This document shows, in pieces, positions 37,732 to 49,352 of a stretch of 64,000 nt of DNA. The translations under genes and the position numbers were made by a program. Origin of the DNA: Paragorgia papillata (lineage: Eukaryota; Cnidaria; Anthozoa; Scleralcyonacea; Coralliidae); NCBI GenBank assembly GCA_035771165.1, contig JAWNZC010000421.1, positions 1,217,001 through 1,281,000 on the forward strand. The letters are read 5' to 3'. The notes below the pieces were generated by a model. The model was not told where the DNA came from and did not search any database. It saw only the letters and a program-made list of their open reading frames with translations. Numbering within the stretch: the stretch's first letter is position 1; each line of letters begins with the position of its first letter.

Positions 37732-38476
37732 GTTGAAAACGTCTTTACTGCTGTAACAGCCGTTATGAATCCCACAATTCTTCAAAAAAAAACACAAGCC
37801 AAAATAGAGAATCCTTTTCTGAACGACGTCAAAATGCAGCAAAATTTTCGTTTGTAGAAGCATCTTTTAAAGACGTTTTCAGCCCGACAGAATCAAAAAT
37901 CAAATTACATGACGAACCCGACGAACCATCTTCTATCAGTGTTGCACAGTTCATCCAGCAAGTATACAAAGAAGATCTTGAAACCTTCAAAAGTCAAAAT
38001 CGCGCTGACGTGGTGCTTTCCGAAGACAAGAGGCTCACTTTGAAACCGATGCGTGGGTTCAAACAGTTGGAATTCGACGAGGTAGCGAGAAAGCTTCAAC
38101 AGTTCTCGACACAACGTCTAAAAACCTGACAAGAGCTACGTTGGATCTCAGAGAGTTCAGCGCTGACGATGCCGAGAAGATCAAAAAATCAATGACAAGG
38201 CAGAGAGGCCGATCTGATATAATGATAGAAGAATCCAGTCCTGACGTATTCACTTTGATTGGAAATGCTGAAAATGTTTAGATGTTTCGTCGAAATGCCC
38301 TGGGAGCACGTCAAAGAGATACCCCAGCTTCAGAAAACAAAGGAACTATTCCAACTGATCCAATGGTAGCGTCTCGCAAAGGAACACGGGTGATAAAGCA
38401 AGAATGCGATTGTGAACTTCACAGACAAAGACCTGGTGCACAAGTCCAATGGCACACGTTCAATGGTTTTTGTTGA
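37732..38476 (+). pseudogene. Degraded PARP14-like fragment, copy 2
   Basis: Starts after an acceptor CTACAG (37726-37731) with VENVFTAVTAVMNPT, then shifts frame near 37840 into the KH-like region (IKLHDEPDEPSSISVAQFIQ), shifts again near 38105 where two bases are missing relative to copy 1, and ends inside the start of a macro domain (about 38470). Matches copy 1 (312-1366) at high identity by eye. At least three frameshifts and a truncated macro domain make it a pseudogene. Confidence 0.7.
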
Positions 38477-38521
38477 AGTGCTTATAAACCCAGGTATGAT
38501 ATTACTGCATATGGATTCTAT

Positions 38522-39048
38522 TTAAAGGGTATTGGCAATAAAAATTAAGTTTGTCTCATTTGAAAGAACTCGTCAAATGGTATAAGAAGACCTTTTACAA
38601 TTTTTTTCGTATCTGTTTTTGGTTTTGGAAATATTTGGACCAAAGGCAGCGTGCTGTCCGCCATCTTGGAATTATTTTCGATATGCATGTGACATCATAA
38701 GCAGGGTAAAGTGAAATTTTTATCTTGCCAACCTTATGACATCATGAGCTAGAAACTCGATTTTGTTGCGCTATTTCCATTTTAAATTGACCCACAACAT
38801 TTAAAAAGCCTTCCGTGGAAATTTGGCCACCCACGGAGTAGTTTCATCAGGTTTACCCTGCTTGTGACGTCACCAATTTCCTAGTTAATTAGACCAGATG
38901 TTACAAGATGGCGGACAGCACGCTGTCTTTGGTCGAAATATTTCAAAACACAAGAAAGATACAAAAAAATTACAAAAGGTCTTCTTATACCATTTGACGG
39001 GTTCTTTCAAATGGGACAAATTTAATTTTTATTGCCAATACCCTTTAA
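38522..39048. mobile_element. TTAAAGGGTATTGGC MITE, copy 1
   Basis: Ends are TTAAAGGGTATTGGCAATAA and its complement. The interior is itself largely palindromic (GACAGCACGCTGTC type centre). A second copy lies at 57772-58288. No coding capacity. Confidence 0.8.
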
Positions 39049-39054
39049 TGTGTA

Positions 39055-39417
39055 TAGTTGAATGCCAAAATATTTTTTGATTTGAACTTTTATTTGTTGT
39101 TATATTGAGGATTGTATTTCCAAAATGGTAATGAGGATGACGTCTATGTAGGCGTAATTTGCATACGCAGTGTTCCGTTACAGCAGAAATATTACCCAAT
39201 TCACATGTTAATGGATACTTGAATAGTATATTCTGTATTTTATTATTTTTTTTCATTAAAATCTTCAAGCGGTTTATCATAAAAAAAGAAAAAAAACACA
39301 CAAATGCCTACATTGACGTCATGCTCATTACCATTTTGGAAATACAAACCACAATATAACAACAAATTGTTGTCAAAAATAAAAGTTCAAATCAAAAACT
39401 ATTTTGGCATTCAACTA
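39055..39417. mobile_element. Hairpin MITE, TAGTTGAATGCCA ends
   Basis: Inverted arms (AATGCCAAAATA, TTTCCAAAATGGTAATGA and complements) enclose about 360 bp. It abuts the preceding MITE. Confidence 0.75.
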
Positions 39418-39964
39418 TTCACGTTTCATAGAATCCATATCAGTAATATCTTATTTGAGTTTATAAGCACGTTAAGGACCAGCTGAGCTGGTATTTGAGC
39501 CATACAGCAAAGATCGATAGTTTTAACTGTTGTTCTGAACGGTCTGTTCAGGTTGGACTATTAAAAGTTTTACACATTCTCACATGGCAGCAATTATATC
39601 AATATTTTGGTATTTATAGCTTTTCCAACAATGTGTGCACGAAATTCGGGTACAGAGTGTGAGCCGTGAGGATTATTGGAACATAAATCAATAAAATAAA
39701 TACAATCACGTTGTTAAATGTATTAACCTCTTATTACCATACTAATTTATACATGTAAACGGATACCTTTCAAATGAAGCAACTATTATATCAATTATTT
39801 GAGACGCAGATAAATTTCTGCGCGGCCGGGTCTACGCCGATTCATTGAAGCATATGAATGGTTCACTATGTCGTAAAACTTCTATTTAGGCTTTTAGCTT
39901 TTCTGGCATAACTGTTTCATGTATGTATGACAAATTGACAATTGTTGCCTTTAAAATTATTGCA
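39418..39964. other. Non-coding, upstream of TRIM-like gene 2
   Basis: No repeat family or exon recognised. Confidence 0.4.
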
Positions 39965-40026
39965 AACAATAAACACGTGATAAAGATACTATATATATAG
40001 CGTGTGATTTATGCAAACGGAAACCA
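39965..40026 (+). promoter_or_regulatory. Conserved E-box block upstream of TRIM-like gene 2
   Basis: AACAATAAACACGTGATAAA (39965-39984), a TATA-like ACTATATATATAG (39988-40000) and CAAACGGAAACCA (40014-40026). Same block as upstream of TRIM-like gene 1. Confidence 0.5.
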
Positions 40027-40070
40027 TTCCACTAATAACCATTCCACTAATAACCATTCCACTAATAGTG
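40026..40070. repeat. Triplicated 15-bp unit
   Basis: CCATTCCACTAATAA occurs three times in tandem. Confidence 0.8.
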
Positions 40071-40225
40071 TACTAGGAATTTTCTTTCCAAGTACTGTCT
40101 GGCGCAGTGGTAAGACTCCTTTGTACGCATTTTTCAGTTTCACTTATTCAGTACAGACTGCGCAGTTTACAATATTTTTTCTCCAGTATTCCTGACCAAC
40201 CACAATTGTATCACTCCGAAAGCAA

Positions 40226-41434
40226 ATGGCGTGTTCTTTAGAAGCTGTCTCGATTGGTAAACTGGAAAGCCTTCTCCAATGTTCGATATGTTTGGAAACA
40301 GTGAAAGATCCCCGAACATTGCCTTGCTTCCATTCTTATTGCAAAGCTTGCCTGGAAAGATTCGTAAAGAACCATCGCGATAAAGTAGTACGTTTGGTCG
40401 GTAGTAGACAGATGGAGAACTTCAACTGCCCTAATTGTCGTGATCAGTTCTCTTTAAATCCTGACGAGAAAGTAGCAGACATGACGCCAAACCATTTTAT
40501 CTGCAATATGCTAGAGGTCATGGCCGTTAAAGATCGAGTAAAAGGCGTTCCTTGTTCTCACTGCCAAGGACCTTCAGTCGGTCGTTGTGTAACCTGTGAA
40601 GTATTCTTGTGTCAAGAATGTCTTACCGATCACAACAAGTATCGAGGTTTCACCAGTCATTCGGTTCTATCGATGGATGAATTATCGAAACCGGAAAATC
40701 AGGTGAAGATCAGAGGAAAGCTGTACTGCACAGAGCACAAGGAGAAGACACTGAAGTTTTATTGTGAGACTTGTAGCGAACTCATTTGCAGATACTGCAT
40801 GGATTTCAAGCACACGCGACAAAACCATTTATGCCTCCTAGTTAACGAAGTAGCCAAGAGTCGAAAATCGTTGCTTTCTTCCAGCTGCGACACGCTTGAA
40901 GAACAATTCATAGAAGGCAGTGAATTGCTAGAAACGATAGCAGATGTCACAGGGTCGCTAGATCGCGCTGCAGAAAATGCAAAGTCTGAAATCATTCAAC
41001 AAAAACAGGACATGATAAACGCATTTAGTAAAATAATAGACGAAAAAGCTCAATGCCTTCTAGATGATGTGATCAAAATCCACAGTGAAAAACGAAGCGA
41101 GTTAGAAGCCCAGACCGACGAAGTAAGACTTTATGTTGATAAAGTGAAACGCTCCGTCCAGCTCGCAAAGAGTCTCTTGGAGAAAGGAAATAACGAGGAG
41201 ATTCTCTCGTCGCAGAAGATGATTCAAGACAACGCAGAAAATTTTAAGAAAGAACGATCCAGAAACACGAAACCAGTTAATACTGGCGATCTTGGTTATA
41301 TCTCGCCAAAGGTAGATGAGAAGAGATTTGCAGCGATGGCCGACAATTTCGGGAGTGTTCATGGAGGCGAACAAATAGATGTAATACCTGGTAAGATTTA
41401 TAGACATAAGACAAACACTATATTACTAAGATAG
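40226..41434 (+). CDS. TRIM-like RING/B-box protein 2
   Basis: 402 aa paralogue of the gene at 3630 with the same RING (CSICLETVKDPRTLPCFHSY), B-box 1 (PCSHCQGPSVGRC), B-box 2 (CTEHKEKTLKFYCETC) and coiled coil (about 215-345). Zinc ligands are intact. It ends 26 codons after the shared region, with a good GT donor at 41391 (CCTG|GTAAGA, phase 1), so the true gene may splice on. Likely E3 ubiquitin ligase; beside PARP14-like genes it fits an innate immune cluster. Confidence 0.85.
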   Translation: MACSLEAVSIGKLESLLQCSICLETVKDPRTLPCFHSYCKACLERFVKNHRDKVVRLVGSRQMENFNCPNCRDQFSLNPDEKVADMTPNHFICNMLEVMAVKDRVKGVPCSHCQGPSVGRCVTCEVFLCQECLTDHNKYRGFTSHSVLSMDELSKPENQVKIRGKLYCTEHKEKTLKFYCETCSELICRYCMDFKHTRQNHLCLLVNEVAKSRKSLLSSSCDTLEEQFIEGSELLETIADVTGSLDRAAENAKSEIIQQKQDMINAFSKIIDEKAQCLLDDVIKIHSEKRSELEAQTDEVRLYVDKVKRSVQLAKSLLEKGNNEEILSSQKMIQDNAENFKKERSRNTKPVNTGDLGYISPKVDEKRFAAMADNFGSVHGGEQIDVIPGKIYRHKTNTILLR

Positions 41435-41584
41435 AAGTACAACGTCTAAACCACTTCACCCTACGGTTACTGCCATCAAACGAAATTATCACTACCAAAC
41501 ACAGGAAACTAGACAAACGTACGTACATGCATGTTTTTTAAAGGTGTCTAATTCTGCTAATCAAGGTCACAGTGGCGTATTTAA

Positions 41585-42500
41585 AGAATGTGTGTCAACC
41601 GGCGTGCATTGCGCGCTTTTGTTTTTATTTTCATACGGGAATGTTAATTCAATTCGTATAATATTCGCGTATTTGGTATTCGAGGCTTTAGACGATCGCA
41701 GCACGCGTAAAGTATATCTTAAAAATCCATCTAAATTGTCTTCGAAATGTCTGATTCTGACTCTGATTTGGCCTTGTCTGCATGTGTACGACCATGAAGA
41801 CAATTTAAATTACTACGGTTCGCCGGTTGAAGTATCGGCATCCGAACTTCAAGATGATTGTTCTAGTTCTGGCAACGCAGCTGTAGCAGTTGTCGAAAAT
41901 AAATGCAATACACTTTGCAATTCACGGATATAGCCAAAGTATATAAGCACTAAAACATTTCATATCAAGCTATATACGAAAGAAATTATACGGTAATACA
42001 CATTTATTTCAAGAAGCCTGATAATAAACAAGTACCGACGACAGCAGGAGAATGCAGTTGACGATTTTGATGTTTGGTTTCTTCCATGATTTGCAACAAG
42101 TAGATAGCAAATTCACTATGGGTTTTCTCAGCCATTCCAGTTAAATCTTTTTGCACCAACCACTCGTTATATACGTCCATCCGCAGACCAATTCGGTGTA
42201 TTTGAACGTCTTGTTTTGGCCGGCCGCGCTTCGGTAAGGAAGCGCTCACGGGCGATGTCATATTTTTTTATTTTCGTTAAGTAGTCATTTTTTTCTACTC
42301 AAATAAATCACGTTTCAATCCAACCTAAATGCCTACTTTCCAACATAGTGCAAAATATATAATTTGTGGCAAGGATTGCAAAGATATTGATGGATTACTT
42401 CGAAAGAATAATCACAGGGAATTTCTCGGCCAAGAAAATGGCCGCCAGCTCATAAGGCGCGCGCAATGCACGCCGGTTGACACACATTCTTTAAGGGAAG
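41585..42500. mobile_element. Inverted-repeat element of about 900 bp
   Basis: TTAAAGAATGTGTGTCAACC..GGCGTGCATTGCGCGC at the left (41580-41620) returns inverted at 42455-42495. It encloses the small minus-strand frame at 42004-42261. Confidence 0.55.
42004..42261 (-). CDS. Small unknown protein inside the inverted-repeat element (85 aa)
   Basis: Starts MTSPVSASLPKRGRPKQDVQ, with an AT-hook-like KRGRP, followed by a helical part. Could be a transposon-encoded DNA-binding remnant. Weak evidence beyond an open frame. Confidence 0.35.
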   Translation of the reverse strand: MTSPVSASLPKRGRPKQDVQIHRIGLRMDVYNEWLVQKDLTGMAEKTHSEFAIYLLQIMEETKHQNRQLHSPAVVGTCLLSGFLK

Positions 42501-42600
42501 ATTGGGGTCATCCCCCACCTCTCTCAGATATTACGAAATTTTTTTCTGAAAGCACTTGACTGAAAAAATTCGGAAAATCATGACGAGCATGCGGGTGGCG

Positions 42601-42690
42601 TGTGCTGTTAGCGCGCTGCCTCTCACTGCTGCAGTCCAAAGTTTAGCCCAGTTGGACGGGGTTAGTACTTGGATGGGTGACCCCGTTTTC
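42601..42690 (+). repeat. 5S-rRNA-like retroposon fragment 1
   Basis: GGTTAGTACTTGGATGGGTG followed by ACC matches the internal control region of 5S rRNA. It is preceded by TGTTAGCGCGCTG, also present in the fragment at 52060-52134 (minus strand), so these are copies of one 5S-derived SINE-like family rather than 5S genes. Confidence 0.55.
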
Positions 42691-42780
42691 GGGCGTGGGC
42701 TTCATATGGGAGAGTTTAATTGGTCTCTTCTCCCTCCGTAAAACCAACACCTAGATTTTAGCTGTAATCCGTGGTTTGAC

Positions 42781-42845
42781 TAGCCTGTGTTCCAGTCCAG
42801 TACACTAGACAGCGTAGACCGCGAAGTGGACTGGAACACAGGCTA
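42781..42845. repeat. Short palindrome
   Basis: TAGCCTGTGTTCCAGTCCA and its complement flank a 25-bp loop. Confidence 0.7.
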
Positions 42846-43134
42846 TGGTTTGACACGTATCGTATGTATGACAGTTGCCAGAGCGCCTTTGATATGCCTT
42901 CGACTTGGCCACGTTGAAATTTAATATGTAAATTTCTCTTGAAGAACCCCCTAATGTAATACGAGAAGTCGGAAATTTGGTAAGACGTATTGATCTAGAC
43001 CAACCGGATTTGTCCAAATTCACAGATAAAAGAATCGGGGGAGCCCCTTGAAATTAAATATATTTTGTAGTATATTATATTAATTTAATATTGTTTTAAA
43101 CAATAAACATAATATTAAACAATTTTAAACAATT

Positions 43135-43324
43135 AAGAAATGGCTCATGGTTTAGCGTGCTCCATCGAGTTATGGATGCACGCGGGAAATTGGGAGAGCA
43201 CGAAAAAATCGTAAGAGTTGGTCGAGGCGCAGCCGAGACCAACTCTAGATTTTTGAGTGCTCTCCCAATTTCCCAAGTGCATCCATAACTCGATGGAGCA
43301 CACTAAACCATGAGCCATTTCTTT
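43135..43324. mobile_element. Hairpin MITE, AAGAAATGGCTCATGG ends
   Basis: Near-perfect inverted arms of about 85 bp. Part of the arm (GTGCTCCATCGAGTTATGGA) recurs at 43574. Confidence 0.8.
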
Positions 43325-43719
43325 TATAACATAGCATTAAATCCTTTTACAAGCCGGCGAATCGTTTTGGTTGTTGTGTTTTTCTACTTTCCTAGCCAAG
43401 TCTTTTTTGTTCACTAAAATCCAACCAAAAGGACAGTTTAAACTCGGTTACCCAGACCCAGTTTATGTCTTCTGGGTCGTTGTTCTTTATTACTCAATAA
43501 AATTAAATGACTCGGTATTTTGAATTTAAAACTCAGTTTTGTTTTGAAATTTTTTTCCCGCGCTTTTTTGCCGTGCTCCATCGAGTTATGGAGCACGCAC
43601 GACAGCCAATCAAAAACGTTGCTATATCAAAGCTATGTTATAATAAACAACATACATAATATAGAAGTCGAGGATTCTAACGACAGTACCAACAGAAGGG
43701 GAGAAGGAGAGCGGTGACC

Positions 43720-46176
43720 GATATGCTGAACAGACCAAAGATATAATTAACATGTTGGAAGGCAGAGAGATCTTCTAAACAGTATACATGTAATTGATCT
43801 ATTAATGCTTTTCTTTTTAAGAAAATCGTACAACAATGAATCAGAAAGTCAATATGATATTTTTCACAAGTGAGAAAAAATCGCATAGCTAATGAGCCTC
43901 TCAAAAACTTGAAAAGTACAAGTTCTATTTTTCTCATCAATTGTACAAAATTCTCAGTATATTTATATAATAAATAACCTTTTATTTTTTTGGCTCATAA
44001 AAAAACTAAGCAACAACGTTTATTGCAATTAAAAAAAAAAATTATAGATTTGGTTGAACGAATTCTATACAGTGAACTGAGAAGAATTTACATTTAAAGA
44101 AATACTGACGTTTCGAGACAACGCCCTTCGACATAACTATATGCTCTGCTGATAAAGAGATATAAAAACTTAGCGGCAACGTTTATTTCAATTCAAAAAT
44201 ATGTTTGAGATTTGGTTGAACAAATTCTATACAGTGAACTGGCAAGATTTTACAAGAAATACTGACGTTTTGAGACGAAGGCACCAAGTCCTTCGACATA
44301 ACTATATGCGCTGCTGATGAAAGCCTTTACTTGGAAACGTCAGTATTTTTTGTTATCTGAAATCTCGTCAGTTCATCACCTTATTAATTTTTGTGTATGT
44401 TTAAGACTATTTTAAATTTGATTCACTTAAACAGATAACTGCTCCGAAGCTAGCGTGTTACAGCTCGTGGAAACATGTAAGAAACCAGAAAAGTCAAGCA
44501 AAGAGTATTATCCTGAAGGTATTGTATAATTACACCACTAAGGTTGGAAGGCAGAGACGAGACCTGGAACAAAGACGCTAAGGAACACTTGGGATGATAA
44601 GGGCTATAGCTTCCCTTCAAGTGTCTATAATTTGATATTTCTATAATATAGTCAATAATAATTTCCGTTGTTTTTCAGCATAAACATTTGCAACAGCATA
44701 TTTATGTCAAGGTCTAGCTATCTTGTGAATTTGTTTCTTTATCTTGATTTGTGAAGTCCATAAAGTACTACACTTTTCTAAACGGAGCTGTTTTCCAAAT
44801 ACCACTCACATAAAACACAAGATTGTCACTCCAAACCAAACAAATTGTTTTAAAACAAATTGTATTTGTATAGATTAATGTTTCAGACTTATAGGGTAGA
44901 TCTTCTAAACAGTATACATGTAATTGATCTATTAATGCTTTTCTAGTTAAGAAAATCGTACAACAATGAATCAGAAAGTCAATATTATATTTTTCACAAG
45001 TGAGAAAAAATCGCATAGCTAATGAGCCTCTCAAAAAATTGAAAAGTACAAGTTCTATTTTTCTTATCAATTGTACAAAATTCTCAGTATATTTATATAA
45101 TAAATAACCTTTTGGCTCATAAAAAAACTAAGCAACAAACTTAGCAACAACGTTTATTGCAATTTAAAAAAATATTTTAGATTTGGTTGAACGAATTCTA
45201 TACAGTGGACTGGAAAGATTTTACATTTAAAAAAATACTGACGTTTCGAGACAACGCCCTTCAACATAACTATATATGCTCTGCTAATAAAGATATATAA
45301 AAACTTAGCGGCAACGTTTATTTCAATTCAAAAATATGTTTGAGATTTGGTTGAACAAATTCTATACAGTGAACTGGCAAGATTTTACAAGAAATACTGA
45401 CGTTTTGAGACGAAGGCACCAAGTCCTTCGACATAACTCTATGCGCTGCTGATGAAAGGCTTTACTTGGAAACGTCAGTATTTTTTGTTATCTGAAATCT
45501 CGTCAGTTCATCACCTTAATTTTTGTGTATGTTTAAGACTATTTTAAATTTGATTCACTTAAACAGAGAACTGCTCCGAACCTAGCGTGGAAAACTTCGG
45601 GAAAACATGTAACGAACCACAAGACTTAGGCAAGGATGATTATTATCGTCAAGGTATTTGTATAATTACACCACTAAGGTTGGAAGGCAGAGACGAGACC
45701 TTGAACAAAGGCGCTAAGGAACACTTGGGATGATAAGGGCTATAGCTTCCCTTCAAGTGTCTATAATTTGATATTTCTATAATATAATAATAATAATAAT
45801 AATTTCCGTCGTTTTTCAGTATAAGCATTCGCAACAGAATATTTATGCCAAGGTCTATCTTTTTTACTGATTTTGATTTGCTAAGTCGATAAAATACTAC
45901 AATTTTCTAAACGGAATTTTACACAAGATTGTGACTCTAAACCAAAAAGGTGTTTAAAAACAAATTGTGTACTACATTAATATTTTAAACTTACACGGTA
46001 CATATTTTAAAACAGTATAGATTGTAATTGGTCTAATTAATCATTTTTTACTAGTTGAAAAAAATCGTACAACCAATCAGAAAGCCAATATGATATTTTT
46101 TATCATTGAGAAAAAATCGCATAGTCAACAAGACTCTCAAAAACTTGAAAACTACAAGTTCTGCATAATATATATA

Positions 46177-46208
<32 letters not shown>

Positions 46209-46790
46209 TTACAGAAGAGAACTCCAACTCCCAAAAATTATCCCTCCATTCCCAGGTAGAAGTCGGAAGAAAAAGGTGAGACCTTGAACAAAGACGCTAA
46301 AAAGCATTTGGAATAGTAGGGGGCATACTTTCCTGAAAATGTCTATAATTTGATATTTCTATAATATAATTGTTTAAAATTCTATTTCTGTTATTTTTCA
46401 GGGTACAAATTCGCAACAGAAGATTTATATCGAGGTATATCTCGTGGATTTGTTTCTAATATTGCTTTGAGTCCATAAAATAATACACATTTCTAATAAA
46501 ACTCCAAACCAAAACAATTGTTTTAAAACAAATTGTATCCATTAATGCTTTGGACTTATAAGGTACATACTTTTAACAGTATAGATGTGATTTATCTAAA
46601 TAATTTTGTACTAGTTAGAATAATCGTACCACCAAACGATACTTTCCATATAGTGAGAAAAATCGCACAGCCAATGAGGTTCTCAACTGAAAACTTAAAA
46701 AGCGAAAGTTCTATTTGTCTCATCAATTGTACAAAAATCTCAGTACTTATATTATATTAATATATTAATATGATTCATTTAACAGGAAGG
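43720..46790. repeat. Three to four diverged tandem segments of about 1.1 kb and 0.56 kb
   Basis: The phrase AACAGTATACATGTAATTGA occurs near 43780 and 44910, with decayed versions near 46010 and 46575. Accompanying blocks (ACTGACGTTTCGAGACAACG; GGAAGGCAGAGACGAGACC; CTTCCCTTCAAGTGTCTATA) repeat in the same order. A few short frames inside (minus 43677-43940 and 44768-45070) are copies of each other. An AT microsatellite lies at 46168-46207. Origin unknown. Confidence 0.7.
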
Positions 46791-46799
46791 GAAAAGCAA

Positions 46800-47322
46800 A
46801 GCAAACGGAAAACAGCTTATAGAAAGTAGTATATTTATCAAAGATTGAAGATACTTGGAGAAAAGATACTAGCCGAGCGAACATTAGTCAGCAAAGCATT
46901 AACTTCTATGATTTAAAATTTCTATAATTTTAATTACGCGTTTAACATGCGTCAGCGTCCACATTCACATGCAGGTCAGCGCAAGAAGTCGCATCTTGTT
47001 TTTCTAAATTATTTTGTTATAATTTTATTTTTCTGTCTAAAAAACTCAATTATCTCTGTGTTGGAACCATTCCAATACAGAGAGAATTGAGGTTTTTAGA
47101 TAGAAAAATAAAATTATGTACCATTGGGACTTCATGTCAAGGACCAGTTTAGACTATTATTAGTTTTTAATTATGTAATTTACTATCAACTTCCCTTTAC
47201 TATCTAATTTTTTTTAGTTTACTATACTGATAAGACTCTGACTGTTATAAGACTTCGTTATGTACCATTGAGGTTCTAATTTCAAGGACCTTTAGATTAT
47301 TACCTTTTTTCAATTTATTTTA
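46800..47322. other. Non-coding with a small inverted repeat
   Basis: ATAAAATTTTATTTTTCT and ACTCAATTATCTCTGT near 47020-47065 return inverted at 47070-47115. Nothing else recognised. Confidence 0.4.
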
Positions 47323-47772
47323 CATTATACACAGGGAGCTCTAACATGTATTTTTTGTTTTAAACAGTATATACATCCATACTAAGTACATATTATATAA
47401 AAATTAGTATAAAATTACCGTATAGTTTAGTAGTGTCCTTGCTCTCGCCTCTTGTAGCTCCAAAAACAGGCCGAATAAAGAATTCAAGGATTTCCTCGTA
47501 CTCAACGCCCGCTCGGCCAACTCGCCAGGCGGAGTTGGCCGAGCGGGGGTTGAGTACGAGAAAATGACCAAAAGAATCGCAGGCTCTGTGTACGAGATTG
47601 CCTTGAATCCTGCTTGAATCCTTCTTGATTCGGCTTGTTTTTGGAGCAACAAGAGGCAAGAGCAAGGACACTACTAAACTATACGGCAATTTATATATAA
47701 TATGTATGTGTGTATGGATGTATACACCGTTTAAAACAAAAAATACATGTTAGAGCTCCCTGTGCATTATAT
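47323..47772. mobile_element. Large palindromic element (450 bp)
   Basis: Ends ACAGGGAGCTCTAACATGTA and complement; the centre carries CCGCTCGGCCAACTCGCC with its complement. Arms are about 200 bp. Short frames inside are translations of the arms. Confidence 0.75.
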
Positions 47773-48263
47773 AAGACTCTGCACGTTTCGTGTATTTTCG
47801 AATCTGAATAAGGGGCTGTACCCAAAAACAAATTTGAATAAAAGCTTGATTATTGAAGATTTATATATGTATATATAAATATGTGTCGTCCGTTTTCACA
47901 GCTGCCATCTTTTTTGAACAGAAATAACTCAAGAGCCAAAACGTCACTTTTGCATATGGTACTGCCATACGTACTGGAAAACCTGGATTAACTCGGTTTT
48001 GCTTTTATCTGTATGTATTTATGTGCATGCAAACTTTATCTAAAGTGCCTATGAAACGAATTTTTTTATTATTGTTTTATGAAGAACAGCAAAAATAATG
48101 GGAAATGTTTTTTACAGACTTTCATATCTTATTCCGTTCTTATTTCACACAATGTGATTTTGAGTTATGACGTCATTACTTTTGCATGGTGTTGAAGCAT
48201 AAGCGAACACAAGGCATATCTTCAGAATAATTGGATTAATTTGGCTGAATCTTTGCAGACTTA

Positions 48264-48438
48264 TTGCTGGGTTTCACGTGACGTCACGGCGGCCATATTT
48301 GTGCCCCAAAACAATAAAACGGCGGCCATATTTGTGTCCTAAATGAATCCCATTGGGATTTAGCTCTATTCTTATTCACAAATTTCCTATTGTTTTAGCA
48401 ATCCAATATGGCTGTCGGTCACGTGGGTGAAACCCAAG
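48264..48438. mobile_element. MITE with TGGGTTTCACGTGAC ends
   Basis: Left TGGGTTTCACGTGAC, right GTCACGTGGGTGAAACCCA, with GGCGGCCATATTTGTG direct repeats inside. Confidence 0.6.
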
Positions 48439-48577
48439 AATAGTCAAGCAATATAACACTAAACATTTCTATTGTTCTTCTGCGGTCACCATGGTAACAA
48501 ATTAGTTTCCAGGCCACCTCGGTCTAAAAACGTAATTTCACATACGTTGATTTTACTGAGGAGGGGAAACCAGTGTG

Positions 48578-49248
48578 CAGTGCTGTGAGTAATTTCGTTA
48601 CAAGTAACTAGTTGCATTTTTAAGTAACTGTAACTGAAACTAGTTACTTTTTCTGAAGAAGTAACTATAACTAGTTACCTTTTGAAGAAGTAACTATAAC
48701 TAGTTACTTTTTTAAAGAACTGTAACTAGTTTCAGTAACTAGTTACATTTTAAGTAACTGTAACTGAAACTAGTTACTTTTTCTGAAGAAATAACTAACT
48801 ATAACTAGTTACCTTTTGAAGAAGTAACTATAACTAGTTACTTTTTTAAAGAACTGTAACTAGTTACAATATTTGGTTCAAAAATGTGACTATAGTTACT
48901 GATATTCAGTTGAGGATGTCATTCTTTCTTGATAAAAAATGGTTTTGATATAATAATAAAGATACATTATATACAATTTGACTATTTCTGCTTAGCGACA
49001 ACTATATTTAGCTGTAAAAACATAATTATGGTACTGGCATCTAAAAACCAGTAATTTCTTTGTTGATTCTAGTAACATGGACAAAGGAATGTAACTTTGT
49101 AACTAGTTACAAAATATTTGGAGTTACTTTGTAACTGTAACTAGTTACTTTCTTTTCATTGTAACTTTTATCGGTAACTAGTTACTTTTCTAATGATGTA
49201 ACTGTAACTGAAACTAGTTACAAAAATTATGTAACTTTTACAGCACTG
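48578..49248. mobile_element. hAT-like non-autonomous element with AACTAGTTAC subrepeats
   Basis: Termini CAGTGCTGT and ACAGCACTG are inverted; flanks CCAGTGTG and CCAGTGAA match at six of eight bases, as expected for an old 8-bp hAT target duplication. The interior holds about 15 copies of GTAACTAGTTAC-type sequence, including two diverged 120-bp direct repeats near 48600-48860. Confidence 0.65.
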
Positions 49249-49317
49249 CCAGTGAACCCAGTGAAAAACCCTCGAGGCACAAGGGAGAACCAACAACTCT
49301 ACTCACATGAAGCTAAC

Positions 49318-49352
49318 GTTGTCACCCATCCAAATACTAACCCTGTCTGACC
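49318..49352 (-). repeat. 5S-rRNA-like fragment 2, first half
   Basis: Complement of GGTTAGTATTTGGATGGGTG. The other half follows the inserted MITE at 49705-49735. Confidence 0.55.

Noticed and set aside
38898..39359. Short frames between the second PARP14-like fragment and TRIM-like gene 2
   Set aside because: They fall in the arms of two MITEs and are not conserved as protein.
42601..42690. Functional 5S rRNA gene
   Set aside because: Only the internal control region is similar; flanks match another dispersed fragment, not a 5S gene.
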